A DNA stretch of 35,426 nt. Origin: Gilliamella sp. Pra-s52 (GTDB lineage: Bacteria > Pseudomonadota > Gammaproteobacteria > Enterobacterales > Orbaceae). Below the pieces are notes generated by a model, which was not told where the DNA came from, searched no databases, and saw only the letters and a program-made list of their open reading frames with translations. Both the position numbers and the translations under genes were made by a program. Below are positions 9,223-17,128 of the stretch, piece by piece. The stretch spans positions 1 through 35,426 of the forward strand of contig NZ_WTEY01000017.1 in NCBI RefSeq assembly GCF_009795805.1, given 5' to 3'. How positions within the stretch are numbered: position 1 is the stretch's first letter; each line of letters starts with the position of its first letter.

Positions 9223-9891
9223 ATGAAAAAACAATTGACAATTAACTCACTGCTATTAGGCCCACTACTGTTGTTACCCTTGCTTACCAGTTGTGATTTT
9301 AATGACTATAAAACCCGTATACAAGAAGAAAATGATTATAATAACCCAACGGGGAATAAAGCGGTTTGTCTTCGGGTGGGCAAGATTTATCAGAATATGT
9401 ACCCCTATACTATTAAATATATGCCAGGGTATCATAAAGATATGCACTATCGCGATCCTATTTATATTAATAATAAATTAAATGAACGATTAGCACTCTA
9501 TGCCAAAGAGGGATTATTTACCGAAGAGCTAGTTGGTCACGATGGCGACAAGCCACTCTACCGCTATAACTTTACTGATGAAGGGCGTAAATATCTTGAT
9601 AAAGAATGGTGGGGAGGAACGAATTTCTGTTTTGGTCGAATTGTGGTTGATAAAATTGATGGGGTTGATAATCAGTTGCAAGGAATACGTATGGTTTATT
9701 TTTATTACCATATGGAAAACGTCCCAAACTGGATAAAAAATAAGGATATTTATAGTCTATATAAAGGTTATGGTGGTTTAGAAGCTGCGGTATTAGGCGA
9801 TAGACCCGCTCCAGGAACTCATTACTACAGCATTCAATATGATGATAGTTTAAAACTAACAGCGGGTACTAGTGGCCACTATGTTTTATAA
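9223..9891 (+). CDS. Probable T6SS immunity lipoprotein, copy 4 (most divergent)
   Basis: A 222-residue paralogue with the same lipobox (Cys24, Asp25). It is the most divergent copy in the 65-92 region: KYMPGYHKDMHYRDPIY and NNKLNERLALY replace HYLEGEIDPKDPYDK and the following residues, within otherwise near-identical flanks. From about 128 onward it matches copy 3 except KGYGG near 181. The sharp edges of the divergent patch, with matching DNA on both sides, point to replacement by recombination rather than point drift. As the last full copy, beside the ancestral right flank, it may represent the oldest lineage of the array. Function inferred as for the other copies. Confidence 0.78.
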   Translation: MKKQLTINSLLLGPLLLLPLLTSCDFNDYKTRIQEENDYNNPTGNKAVCLRVGKIYQNMYPYTIKYMPGYHKDMHYRDPIYINNKLNERLALYAKEGLFTEELVGHDGDKPLYRYNFTDEGRKYLDKEWWGGTNFCFGRIVVDKIDGVDNQLQGIRMVYFYYHMENVPNWIKNKDIYSLYKGYGGLEAAVLGDRPAPGTHYYSIQYDDSLKLTAGTSGHYVL

Positions 9892-10089
9892 TCATAAATC
9901 ATGGTGTTATTGGTAACAAGTTGATTTTTTTGTAGGCAAAATAAGCAATGGGTTTATTTGTGATAAGTTAATTTGTATCATTCGATATTAAATATGGTTT
10001 ATTTAATTATTTTGTAATAAAAAGATTAATATTTTTATAAAATAGACTGAAATAAGCGAAAAAATATAAAATAACAAAGGAAATAAAAA
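9892..10089 (+). other. Array right edge, truncated fifth unit and PAAR leader
   Basis: The first ~77 nt repeat the spacer found after every lipoprotein gene, including ATGGGTTTATTTGTGATAAG at 9948. Similarity to the other units then stops; in frame the relic reads MGLFVIS and ends at TAA. The remaining ~120 nt are extremely AT-rich, without a readable promoter consensus, and end in a strong AAAGGAAAT ribosome-binding site for the PAAR gene. The PAAR gene may have its own promoter here. Confidence 0.7.
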
Positions 10090-10362
10090 ATGAGTAAACA
10101 ACGTGGAGTTATTCGGCTAGGTGATTTGACAAATCATGGTGGAAAAGTAATTACCGCTTCATCGACAATGACAGTTTTTGGCAAACCTGTTGCTTTAGTT
10201 GGTGATTTAGTTAGTTGTCCAATAAAAGGTCATGGTATTAATCCTATTATTGAAGGTGACTCAACTTTTACCATTCAAGGTAAGCAAGTTGCTTTAGATG
10301 GTCATAAAAGCATTTGCGGTTGTTCTTTAATCTCATCAATATCAGAGGTAGGAAAAAGCTAA
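10090..10362 (+). CDS. PAAR domain T6SS spike-tip protein
   Basis: A 90-residue stand-alone PAAR protein, the cone that sharpens the VgrG tip. Visible family features are IRLGDLTNHGGKVITAS at the N-terminus, GKPVALVGDLVSCPIKGHG in the middle, IIEGDSTF with GKQVALDGH, and CGCSLIS at the end, giving the Cys/His set expected for the zinc site. Length is normal for a PAAR without extension, so it carries no fused toxin. A strong AAAGGA lies upstream of the ATG. The stop overlaps the next start (TAATG). It probably caps the VgrG encoded at the left edge, though the lipoprotein array now separates the two genes. Confidence 0.9.
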   Translation: MSKQRGVIRLGDLTNHGGKVITASSTMTVFGKPVALVGDLVSCPIKGHGINPIIEGDSTFTIQGKQVALDGHKSICGCSLISSISEVGKS

Positions 10363-11573
10363 TGTCTATCGATTTATCATCACTACCAGCCCCATTGCCT
10401 GAAGCTAAAAAAATGAAATTTTCACTTTGGGGAATTTTACTTATCGTGTTCATTTTGCTTGGTTGTATCATTACAGTTACACTCAGTTTTTTTTACAAAA
10501 TATCAGATACCCTATTTATTTTAGGCTTGTCTTTTTTCCCTTTTGTTTCTTGGTTGTTTATTTTTTTATATGGTGTTTTTTTATATGGTCAACGTGAAAA
10601 TTATATTGAGCAGTGGAATTTGTGTATAGAAGAGCGTAAACAAAAACTGATTAATTATGGACAGCGAGGATTATCTGTTTTGGGCTTTTCGCTTATAACT
10701 GAACAAGGCGACATAGAAAATGCCAATGCCATAATTAATAACGATTTTCTAATTAAAAGTAAATTACATCCAAATAGTGGTATTGTGATTCCTCATACAA
10801 CTTTATCTGAGTTTGGTGATACAACATCTAATGGATTTGACGATCGCTTAAAATTAATTTTTACTCGTTTTGAAAAAGAATATAAAGCTAAATTTTCAAC
10901 AATGTTATCACAAACAAATTTGCATGTACGGTTATTTATTGAAGCTGAAATTTCAAACGATAAAATCACGGCATTATGGATGATGACATTAGGAAAAATT
11001 ATTTCTCATCCAGTTAGTTTTGAAATTGAAGATCCCGTTAATTCGTCTACATTTATAGAAACATGGTTAGATGATAGTGAGCATGATGATGAGCTACTTT
11101 TAGTTATAAATACGCATCTATTTTCTGTTCCTATTAAAAATGAAGGTGAGTTTGCTTCGATGCTAATTTTAGCTGGAGAAAATGTGGATATAGAGTCGCT
11201 TTTACCCACATTTAATTCGCCATTAATAAAAGTACATCGAAGCGAACAAAAAGCAAACTTAACGCAAACTATTGATCATGCCTTATTGTGGGGAAGTGGT
11301 GATGATAATTATTATGGTGGAGTTTGGTATAGTGCTGTTTTGCCTGATCTAAATACTAAAATTTTGAATTACTTTAACCAGATTCAATTTGAAGCCAAAG
11401 ATTATTTTAATATTGATGCATCAATTGGTTATGCTGGTTACTGTTCATATTGGTTAGCGTTGGCTTTAGCCATTGATAATGCGTTTATAAAAAAAGATAA
11501 ACAATTGGTTATGGTAGGCAAGTCACAGCTTGTTGCTTCAGTTGTTTCGTGTGTGCAAGAAAATGAAGTCTAA
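10362..11573 (+). CDS. Uncharacterised two-TM protein linked to PAAR
   Basis: A 403-residue protein starting at ATG 10362, which overlaps the PAAR stop (TAATG) and follows AGGA at 10349-10353. An in-frame TTG further upstream would lie inside the PAAR gene and is rejected. A short cytoplasmic head with LSSLPAPLPEAKK precedes two membrane helices (about residues 21-45 and 50-72). The rest (about 75-403) is soluble, with no motif I can assign; fragments such as YGQRGLSVLGFSLIT and GYCSYWLALALAI are visible. The proline-rich LPAPLPE head and N-terminal TM pair resemble unnamed proteins often found next to PAAR or VgrG genes; that is memory of a pattern, not a search. Tight coupling argues for a T6SS-related role: effector, immunity or accessory. 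No function assigned. Confidence 0.75.
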   Translation: MSIDLSSLPAPLPEAKKMKFSLWGILLIVFILLGCIITVTLSFFYKISDTLFILGLSFFPFVSWLFIFLYGVFLYGQRENYIEQWNLCIEERKQKLINYGQRGLSVLGFSLITEQGDIENANAIINNDFLIKSKLHPNSGIVIPHTTLSEFGDTTSNGFDDRLKLIFTRFEKEYKAKFSTMLSQTNLHVRLFIEAEISNDKITALWMMTLGKIISHPVSFEIEDPVNSSTFIETWLDDSEHDDELLLVINTHLFSVPIKNEGEFASMLILAGENVDIESLLPTFNSPLIKVHRSEQKANLTQTIDHALLWGSGDDNYYGGVWYSAVLPDLNTKILNYFNQIQFEAKDYFNIDASIGYAGYCSYWLALALAIDNAFIKKDKQLVMVGKSQLVASVVSCVQENEV

Positions 11574-11935
11574 AAATTGCTTATAATTTATTTTATCTAT
11601 TGTATATAAAAAATAGTATGATGCCGAATTGTTTACACTTCATGATTAAAATAATCCTTTAAACACGCTATCACTGGCAAAATTGCCGAACTTGAAGTGA
11701 CAGACTAAGAAATCATCAAAGCTAACAGCGATAAAAATCGTTCAGGAAAGTTATTGATTTTATTAAAGTTTTTTGAATTTAATTTTTTATGTTAGTTATA
11801 CAATTACATTGATCGATTATCTTGCATGATATGGCATTACTTGTTGAGCATTTCAGAAAAATGGAGGTATTCAACCTCCTTGGGATGGGATGAATTGTTT
11901 TTGATTATTTCAGGTAAAATATCAGTAGGTAATGC
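11574..11935. other. Intergenic region between T6SS island and flagellar cluster
   Basis: 362 bp separating convergent genes. It holds the minus-strand terminator of flgKL (11857-11880). At about 11666-11710 a plus-strand frame reads ITGKIAELEVTD, then a stop, then EIIKANSDKNRSGKLL and ILLKFF up to a stop near 11795, which looks like the decayed 3' end of a gene. Part of it resembles a segment near 33967. No promoter or RNA gene is recognised. Confidence 0.5.
11857..11880 (-). terminator. Rho-independent terminator of flgKL
   Basis: A perfect 6-bp stem, GGAGGT (11863-11868) with ACCTCC (11874-11879), and a 5-nt loop. Read on the minus strand it is followed by ATTTTTC. It lies about 55 nt past the flgL stop. 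Confidence 0.75.
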
Positions 11936-12892
11936 TTATTTCATTTGAAACAGTGACATACTTTGCATTGTCATAAAGGTGTATTGTGCAGCTTGTAAAT
12001 TTGCTTGTAGTATGGCGTATTCTGAAATGGCATCATACCAATCTACATCTTCAAATTGACTAATTTGTGTTTGAAATTCAATATCTAACGTTTTGCCTAG
12101 TGTGATTAGTCTGTTTACTTCGGATAATACCGAACCGCCTTCTGCTCTAAGCGTTGAAATATTGTTAAATGAATTGTCGACACCGTTGCGAGCTTTTGAT
12201 AACCCTTCTCTAAATGCTTCAACACTTTTTTCATCATCATAATTTAAGTCTGATTTTAATGCATCGAGTGCATAATCAATACTGGCAAAAATATTGCTTT
12301 CTGCTGGTGAACCATCGGCATTTTTGACATTGGCATCAGTCATAAATACTTGAATACCTGTAAAACTTGCCGAGACCTCTCTTGAGTCATCAATCAGAAC
12401 ATTTACAGAGGTACTTCCACCAATATAAGTGACTTCGCCTGATTCATTTTTTATAAAAGGAGGTGTGTCATTTTTTTTACCAGCAAAAATGTAGTTACCG
12501 TTTGTGTCTTTTGAGTTAGCTAACGAAAGCAGTTGATCTTTTAAACCTTGTAATTTATTGGCAATATCTAGCCTATTTTCTTCATTTAATGTTTCATTAG
12601 CAGCATAAACTAAGGTTTCTTGAATTGATTGAATGACGGTGTTGATTTCCGACAAAAGCGTATCTTGGCGACTTAGTGTTTTTTCAGTACTTTCTCGCGT
12701 AGCTTGGAACTGCTCATTTTGAGCTTGCGCTTGTTTCAATATTAATGACTGTGCTGCTCCCATAGGATCATCTGATGGCGTTAAAATTTTTTTTCCTGTT
12801 GCTAGATGTAAACCAGATTTTTGCCATTTGCTATTAGTATTTAAAATACTTTGTGTATTTTTTTGATAGAGCGAGTTTGTACTAAGGCGCAT
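11936..12892 (-). CDS. flgL: FlgL, hook-filament junction protein 2 (HAP3)
   Basis: 318 residues, the usual FlgL length (about 317 in E. coli). FlgL joins the FlgK ring at the hook to the first flagellin subunits and is exported through the flagellar apparatus. The N-terminus MRLSTNSLYQKNTQSIL with GLHLATGKKILTPSDDP is the flagellin-like D0/D1 signature; NGNYIFAGKK occurs near 135; the C-terminus (LQAAQYTFMTMQSMSLFQMK) is the amphipathic D0 helix. It lies 14 nt downstream of flgK, forming a flgKL operon that ends at the terminator at 11857-11880. Expression should be late (class 3), from the sigma28-type promoter upstream of flgK. Confidence 0.96.
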   Translation of the reverse strand: MRLSTNSLYQKNTQSILNTNSKWQKSGLHLATGKKILTPSDDPMGAAQSLILKQAQAQNEQFQATRESTEKTLSRQDTLLSEINTVIQSIQETLVYAANETLNEENRLDIANKLQGLKDQLLSLANSKDTNGNYIFAGKKNDTPPFIKNESGEVTYIGGSTSVNVLIDDSREVSASFTGIQVFMTDANVKNADGSPAESNIFASIDYALDALKSDLNYDDEKSVEAFREGLSKARNGVDNSFNNISTLRAEGGSVLSEVNRLITLGKTLDIEFQTQISQFEDVDWYDAISEYAILQANLQAAQYTFMTMQSMSLFQMK

Positions 12893-12906
12893 TTTTTATC
12901 CTTTTA

Positions 12907-14550
12907 TCATTTAGTTAAACTTAAAATGGTATCAAATAGTGTTGTTGCCGTATCAATCACTTTTGCATTCGCTTGGTAGTACTGCATATAAACTTGCATT
13001 GAGATATACTCTTCTTCAAGATTAACTCCAGATATTGATTGATTTTGCTCATAAATTTGCTGAGTTATATTTTGCGTTGATTGAGATGAAACTTTAGCTG
13101 TTTGAGTTTCGCTACCAATGTAACTCACTAAGGTTGTATAAGCACTTTTTAGCGTTGTTGTACCATTGATAAGTTTTTCATGTTGGATTTCTAATAATTT
13201 AGCAACATTACGATTATCGCCAGCGCCATTTTCTTCGTCATCAAAACCTGTTGCTAGTTTATTGACATCTTTAACCAACAGTTCTAATGACGAAGCAATA
13301 TCCGCCACGGGTTTAATCATAAAAGAGTCACCACTCACTGCGTTACCGCTTATTTCAATAGATAGACCATCAAAAACCAATTTATTCCCTTCCATTTTTG
13401 GGGTTATTTGTTGATGATCGGATAATCTTGTGACAACCCAATCTTTGCCATTGAATTCTATTTTGTAATCAGATGCTTTTACATCTGTAACCGATGTAAA
13501 CTCGATTTTAGCCGAGGCATTACCTTGATTTTTAGTATTGGTGATACAACTAGGATGGTTATAATCAAATAACTTTTCGCCTTGATTACCATTAATATCG
13601 ATACCCGACATATGCACTTCGTTAAAGCGTTCTGCTAAATTGAGAGCGATTAAACCTAGTTGATTGCGTGCGTCGGTTAAAGGGCCTTCTCGAAAGGTTA
13701 ATAGACCATTTAATGAGCCTGATGTGATGTTCTGACTAGTTAATTCCTGTGTTGCGCCTGAATGGTGTGTATAAATAATTGTATTGAACGAGGGATCATC
13801 TGCTGAAGGTTGGACTGATAATACATTTACAGAAGAACCTTGAACTAAATTTAATCCATTGGCTAATGATAAATTATATTGTCCGTTTTGCTCAGTAACG
13901 GTAATACCAATGATTTCACTCAGTTCGTTAACAAGTTGATCACGCTGATCAAGTAATGCATTGGGTTCAAGGCCGTTACCCACTGATTGTAGTTGTGAAA
14001 TTTTTTGATTGAGATCAGCAATCTGCTGAGTATAAGTGTTGATTTTATCTACATTACTACTTAATTCAGTATTAATATTAGCGATTTGATTTTTTAAGTT
14101 CTTTTCTGTTTTATTAAACTGACTAGTTAACGATGCGAGATCACTAATCACCGTTTGTTTTGTTGATGCATCACCTGCATTTGAAGCTAGTTTATTTAAA
14201 CTTGCAAAAAGGTTGTTGAGTTGTGATGAAATACTATTGTCATTTTCTGCCAATAGGTTATCGACTTTTGATAATTCATTATAATAGGCTTTAATTGAAC
14301 CGCTTTGCGATTGTGATTGGCGCAGTTGTCCAACCACAAATTGGTTAAAGGCTCGGTTCACCGATGAAACCGAAACACCATTACCCACAAAACCAAAACT
14401 ATGTTGAGTTCCATTAGCTTGACGTAAAATTTGCTGTTGACGATTGTAACCTGTTGTATGGGCATTACTAATATTATTGCTTATTACATTCAGCATATTT
14501 TGTGCAGCATTTAATCCACTAATACCAGTATTCATCAATGAATTTGTCAT
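12907..14550 (-). CDS. flgK: FlgK, hook-filament junction protein 1 (HAP1)
   Basis: 547 residues, the same as E. coli FlgK. It forms the first junction zone on the distal hook. The N-terminus has the rod/hook-family motif GISGLNAAQNMLNVISNNIS followed by NAHTTGYNRQ. The C-terminus (GVNLEEEYISMQVYMQYYQA and then NAKVIDTATTLFDTIL) is the matching D0 helix. The central part is variable and rich in Asn and Ser. A near-consensus sigma28 promoter sits at 14614-14640, about 65-90 nt upstream of the ATG, and flgL follows. In enteric bacteria flgKL sits with the flg hook/rod genes; here it is relocated beside motAB and flhDC. Confidence 0.97.
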   Translation of the reverse strand: MTNSLMNTGISGLNAAQNMLNVISNNISNAHTTGYNRQQQILRQANGTQHSFGFVGNGVSVSSVNRAFNQFVVGQLRQSQSQSGSIKAYYNELSKVDNLLAENDNSISSQLNNLFASLNKLASNAGDASTKQTVISDLASLTSQFNKTEKNLKNQIANINTELSSNVDKINTYTQQIADLNQKISQLQSVGNGLEPNALLDQRDQLVNELSEIIGITVTEQNGQYNLSLANGLNLVQGSSVNVLSVQPSADDPSFNTIIYTHHSGATQELTSQNITSGSLNGLLTFREGPLTDARNQLGLIALNLAERFNEVHMSGIDINGNQGEKLFDYNHPSCITNTKNQGNASAKIEFTSVTDVKASDYKIEFNGKDWVVTRLSDHQQITPKMEGNKLVFDGLSIEISGNAVSGDSFMIKPVADIASSLELLVKDVNKLATGFDDEENGAGDNRNVAKLLEIQHEKLINGTTTLKSAYTTLVSYIGSETQTAKVSSQSTQNITQQIYEQNQSISGVNLEEEYISMQVYMQYYQANAKVIDTATTLFDTILSLTK

Positions 14551-14613
14551 AAAAACTCCTAAATTTATAGTTTCAGTTAATAATATTATTATTAAACGAA
14601 CGGGTTACTGTTT

Positions 14614-14640
14614 ATATCGGCGCAATTCACCAAAACTTTA
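14614..14640 (-). promoter_or_regulatory. Sigma28 (FliA) promoter of flgKL
   Basis: Minus strand reads TAAAGTTT (14633-14640), an 11-nt spacer, then GCCGATAT (14614-14621). The enteric FliA consensus is TAAAGTTT-N11-GCCGATAA, so the -35 is perfect and the -10 matches 7 of 8. It lies between motB and flgK and drives flgK. Confidence 0.88.
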
Positions 14641-14680
14641 ATTATTTTTTGGATAATGCCGTGGACGGTTTATCTTTTGA

Positions 14681-15568
14681 TTATTGCTCGCTAGTGGATT
14701 GGCTTTGCTTTAAAAAATCAATACCTGTCATGTTGTTTTCAGACTCAATATATTCTTGTGCCGCTTTATTTAAGATCAAGATGCTAATACGACGGTTGGC
14801 ATCATTACTGTAGTTTGGATTGTTTAAATTTACTGTATCGGCTAAGGCAATAATACGAATAATTTTGCTTGAATCTAAACCACCAGCAATAAGCTCTCTT
14901 CTTGATGAATTGGCTCTATCGGCTGATAATTCCCAGTTGCTATATCCTCGATCGCCTGTTGAGTATTGCCGTTCATCAGTATGTCCTGATAACGTAATTT
15001 TATTGGGTAATGAATTAATAATTGGGGCTAAAGTTTGCAGAATTTCTCGCATATTAGGATCGATTGTTGCACTACCTACATCAAACATTGGTTTATCGTC
15101 AGAGGCTAAAATTTGAATTCGTAAACCCATTTCAGTTAATTCAATAATAAGATTAGGTGCTAACTTTTTTAATTTTTCATCAAGATCGAAAATATCATAA
15201 ATTTTTCGTGCCGCTTCAATCATTTGTATTTTTTCAAGTTGCTTTTTTTCAAATTCATTCTGTGACACAACATCATTTTTTTGTTCACCAAGCTGTTTAC
15301 TCACATCATCGCCGCCACCAGGGATAGGGCTTTCACTATCACTAATGTTTTTACCACCATTGTAACCAATAATTAGAGGCGTTCTGAAGTATTCCGCAAT
15401 GCCTTTCAACTCTTGTGGTGTAGATGTCGAAATTAACCACATGACTAAAAACAGCGCCATCATGGCAGTCATAAAGTCAGCATAAGCGATTTTCCATGAA
15501 CCACCATGATGCCCACCACCATGCCCCGATTTTTTTTTAACTATTATTCTTACAGATTGATCTTTCAT
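14681..15568 (-). CDS. motB: MotB, stator protein with peptidoglycan-binding domain
   Basis: 295 residues. MotB pairs with MotA as the proton-conducting stator and anchors it to peptidoglycan. After a basic, His/Gly-rich head there is one membrane helix (about 28-48) containing YADFMTAMMALFLVMWL; D31 in YADF corresponds to the essential proton-binding Asp32 of E. coli. A plug/linker region follows, then an OmpA-like peptidoglycan-binding domain (about 150-270) with ITLSGHTDERQY and NWELSADRANSSRREL. Keeping Asp suggests H+ rather than Na+ coupling. The start overlaps the motA stop by one base (TAATG), giving coupled translation. It is not followed by cheA, as it would be in E. coli, but by the flgK promoter region. 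Confidence 0.96.
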   Translation of the reverse strand: MKDQSVRIIVKKKSGHGGGHHGGSWKIAYADFMTAMMALFLVMWLISTSTPQELKGIAEYFRTPLIIGYNGGKNISDSESPIPGGGDDVSKQLGEQKNDVVSQNEFEKKQLEKIQMIEAARKIYDIFDLDEKLKKLAPNLIIELTEMGLRIQILASDDKPMFDVGSATIDPNMREILQTLAPIINSLPNKITLSGHTDERQYSTGDRGYSNWELSADRANSSRRELIAGGLDSSKIIRIIALADTVNLNNPNYSNDANRRISILILNKAAQEYIESENNMTGIDFLKQSQSTSEQ

Positions 15569-16449
15569 TACTCGTTATTTTTATTGATATTTTTATCTTT
15601 AATTTCTTGGATATATTTTTCTAATTCAAAAAATGACGGTCTTTCATGAGAAAATATCGTTTTTCGTCCAAATTCAATGCAAATTTGTGGTGAATAATCA
15701 TGCATGCTAGCAATTAGTATGGTTTTTGTGCATTCTAATATTTTGATTACGTCGGCGTTTCTTTGTTTCAATAAAGCAGCTAATGGCGAAACAAATCCAT
15801 AAGCAAGTAAGATCCCTAAAAATGTCCCAACCATCGCATGTGCAATAAGTTCACCAAGTTCACTGGCGGGTCTATCTGCTTGTGCAAGTGTATTAATAAC
15901 TCCCATTACCGCTGCAACAATTCCAAATGCAGGTAGTCCATCGCCAATACTTGAAATGGCATCAACTGGTTTTTCAAGTTCATGAACAAAGGTTTCAATC
16001 TCTTCACTCATAAGTGTTTCGATTTCAAATACATCCATATTGCCGCTGATCATAAGTCGTAAGTAATCGGTGATAAAATCACAGATTCTAGGGTTATCTA
16101 AAATAAGTGGATATTGTTTAAATAGTTCACTTTCATGGGGATTATCAATATCTGATTCGATTGATAATCCTCCATTTTGACGAATTTTGGTTAAAACGGT
16201 GTACATTAAGCTGATCAGTGTCAAATACAGATTTTTATTATATTTAGATGTTTTAAATAATGACCCTAGCGATTTGAGTGTTGCTTTTATCGTTTTTTGT
16301 TCATTACTGACAATAAAAGCACCAATTGCAGCACCACCAATAATCAATAACTCAAGTGGTTGAAATAGTACTGCTAAATAGCCGCCACTAAGCACATAAC
16401 CAACGAGTGCTGAGGCGATGACGACAATATACCCTATAATTATTAGCAT
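15568..16449 (-). CDS. motA: MotA, stator ion-channel subunit
   Basis: 293 residues, colinear with E. coli MotA (295). Four membrane helices are visible, two near the N-terminus (about 2-20 and 32-50) and two near 170-190 and 200-222. Key torque and proton-path residues sit at the same positions as in E. coli: R90 and E98 in the cytoplasmic loop (KIRQNGGLSIESD) and P173 in GDGLPAFGIVAAV. The conserved LIAHAMVGTFLGILLAYGF segment is present. A GGAG lies about 13 nt before the ATG. It sits 60 nt downstream of flhC and overlaps motB. No sigma28 site is seen in the 60-nt gap, so it may be transcribed with flhDC or from a site inside flhC. Confidence 0.96.
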   Translation of the reverse strand: MLIIIGYIVVIASALVGYVLSGGYLAVLFQPLELLIIGGAAIGAFIVSNEQKTIKATLKSLGSLFKTSKYNKNLYLTLISLMYTVLTKIRQNGGLSIESDIDNPHESELFKQYPLILDNPRICDFITDYLRLMISGNMDVFEIETLMSEEIETFVHELEKPVDAISSIGDGLPAFGIVAAVMGVINTLAQADRPASELGELIAHAMVGTFLGILLAYGFVSPLAALLKQRNADVIKILECTKTILIASMHDYSPQICIEFGRKTIFSHERPSFFELEKYIQEIKDKNINKNNE

Positions 16450-16509
16450 TGACTTTCTTCTTTCTCCATAAAATAAAAGTTAACTTGCTGAAATATTTTT
16501 AATATTTAT

Positions 16510-17115
16510 TTAAGCCGTTATTTGTGTGGCAACGGATGAATTTAAATTGCTTAATGTAGATAACATTTTCAGACACTTTTCATTATTTTCTTTTGGTGTC
16601 TTATGATTCTTGTCTGCCCTTGATGGTGGTTGGCATAAACTACAAGTAAACGTGTTTTTGGGGTGATAAGCATGTGTAATAAAAAGTCCACGACAAGCTG
16701 TACAGCATGATTGTTGCATAATATTTTTTTCAACAAATTTGACTAAAATCCAGGCTCTGGTTAATCCTAAAACAGGTTCCTCTTTGTGTGAAAATTGACA
16801 CTGTTCCAGATAAAGTTGATAGGCTTTTAGGATTGTTTGAATGCCTGATTTTAGGCCGTTTTTAACTAAAAAAGCATAAGCATTATAAAAAATACTGGCA
16901 TGGATATTCGGTTCCCATGTCATAAACCACGAAGTTGAAAAAGGCAATAAACCTTTAGGAGGAGGACAACCTTGAATCTCTTTATAAAGCTTAATAAGTT
17001 TATTTCGGCTTAAATTAGTTTCACTTTCCAACATTTGAATTCTACCACCAAGGGAAATTAATTTGATGGCAAGCTGGGTTTCTTGATATTTTTGAATAAT
17101 ACTTGTACTTGTCAT
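16510..17115 (-). CDS. flhC: FlhC, flagellar master regulator subunit
   Basis: 201 residues; partner of FlhD in the FlhD4C2 activator of class 2 flagellar promoters. FlhC binds DNA and zinc. The zinc site is complete: C138 and C141 (CCTACRG) and C158 and C161 (CSLCQPPSR), matching the four Cys of E. coli FlhC. Other family segments are [22 protein letters not shown] and [16 protein letters not shown]. The C-terminal ~35 residues are polar and variable. AAGGAAAC precedes the ATG with proper spacing. The gene follows flhD by 13 nt and precedes motAB, the E. coli order flhDC-motAB. Confidence 0.96.
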   Translation of the reverse strand: MTSTSIIQKYQETQLAIKLISLGGRIQMLESETNLSRNKLIKLYKEIQGCPPPKGLLPFSTSWFMTWEPNIHASIFYNAYAFLVKNGLKSGIQTILKAYQLYLEQCQFSHKEEPVLGLTRAWILVKFVEKNIMQQSCCTACRGLFITHAYHPKNTFTCSLCQPPSRADKNHKTPKENNEKCLKMLSTLSNLNSSVATQITA

Positions 17116-17128
17116 TTTGTTTCCTTAG

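Larger units (their letters stand above)
6174..9968 (+). repeat. Tandem array: four units of effector tail + immunity lipoprotein, plus a truncated fifth
   Basis: Direct repeats begin at 6174 (inside the effector), 7116, 8058 and 9003, with periods of 942, 942, 945 and 945 bp. Each unit contains the effector's final 65 codons, a 22-nt spacer, a 221-222 codon lipoprotein gene and a conserved ~55-nt tail ending in TTTTTTTGTAGGCAAAATAA. A fifth unit starts at 9948 but loses similarity after about 21 nt. The effector tails are nearly identical between units, while the lipoprotein genes carry clustered differences, so this is a real, somewhat aged amplification and not an assembly duplicate. The first ~21 nt of units 2-5 differ from the parental effector sequence at 6174 and match the flank at 9948. 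This places the duplication junction near CAATT at about 7137, 8079 and 9024. Confidence 0.93.

Noticed and set aside
9293-9736. Extra plus-strand frames within lipoprotein copy 4
   Set aside because: Out-of-frame shadows absent or interrupted in the other copies, with no ribosome-binding site.
6172-9968. Long direct repeats as an assembly artefact or CRISPR-like array
   Set aside because: Units are ~943 bp coding modules with clustered substitutions and one codon-length difference between copies; an assembly duplicate would be identical, and there is no short repeat/spacer structure.
10314-10361. TTG start of the PAAR-linked membrane protein inside the PAAR gene
   Set aside because: The ATG at 10362 has AGGA upstream, overlaps the PAAR stop in TAATG form and gives a normal cytoplasmic head before the first TM helix.
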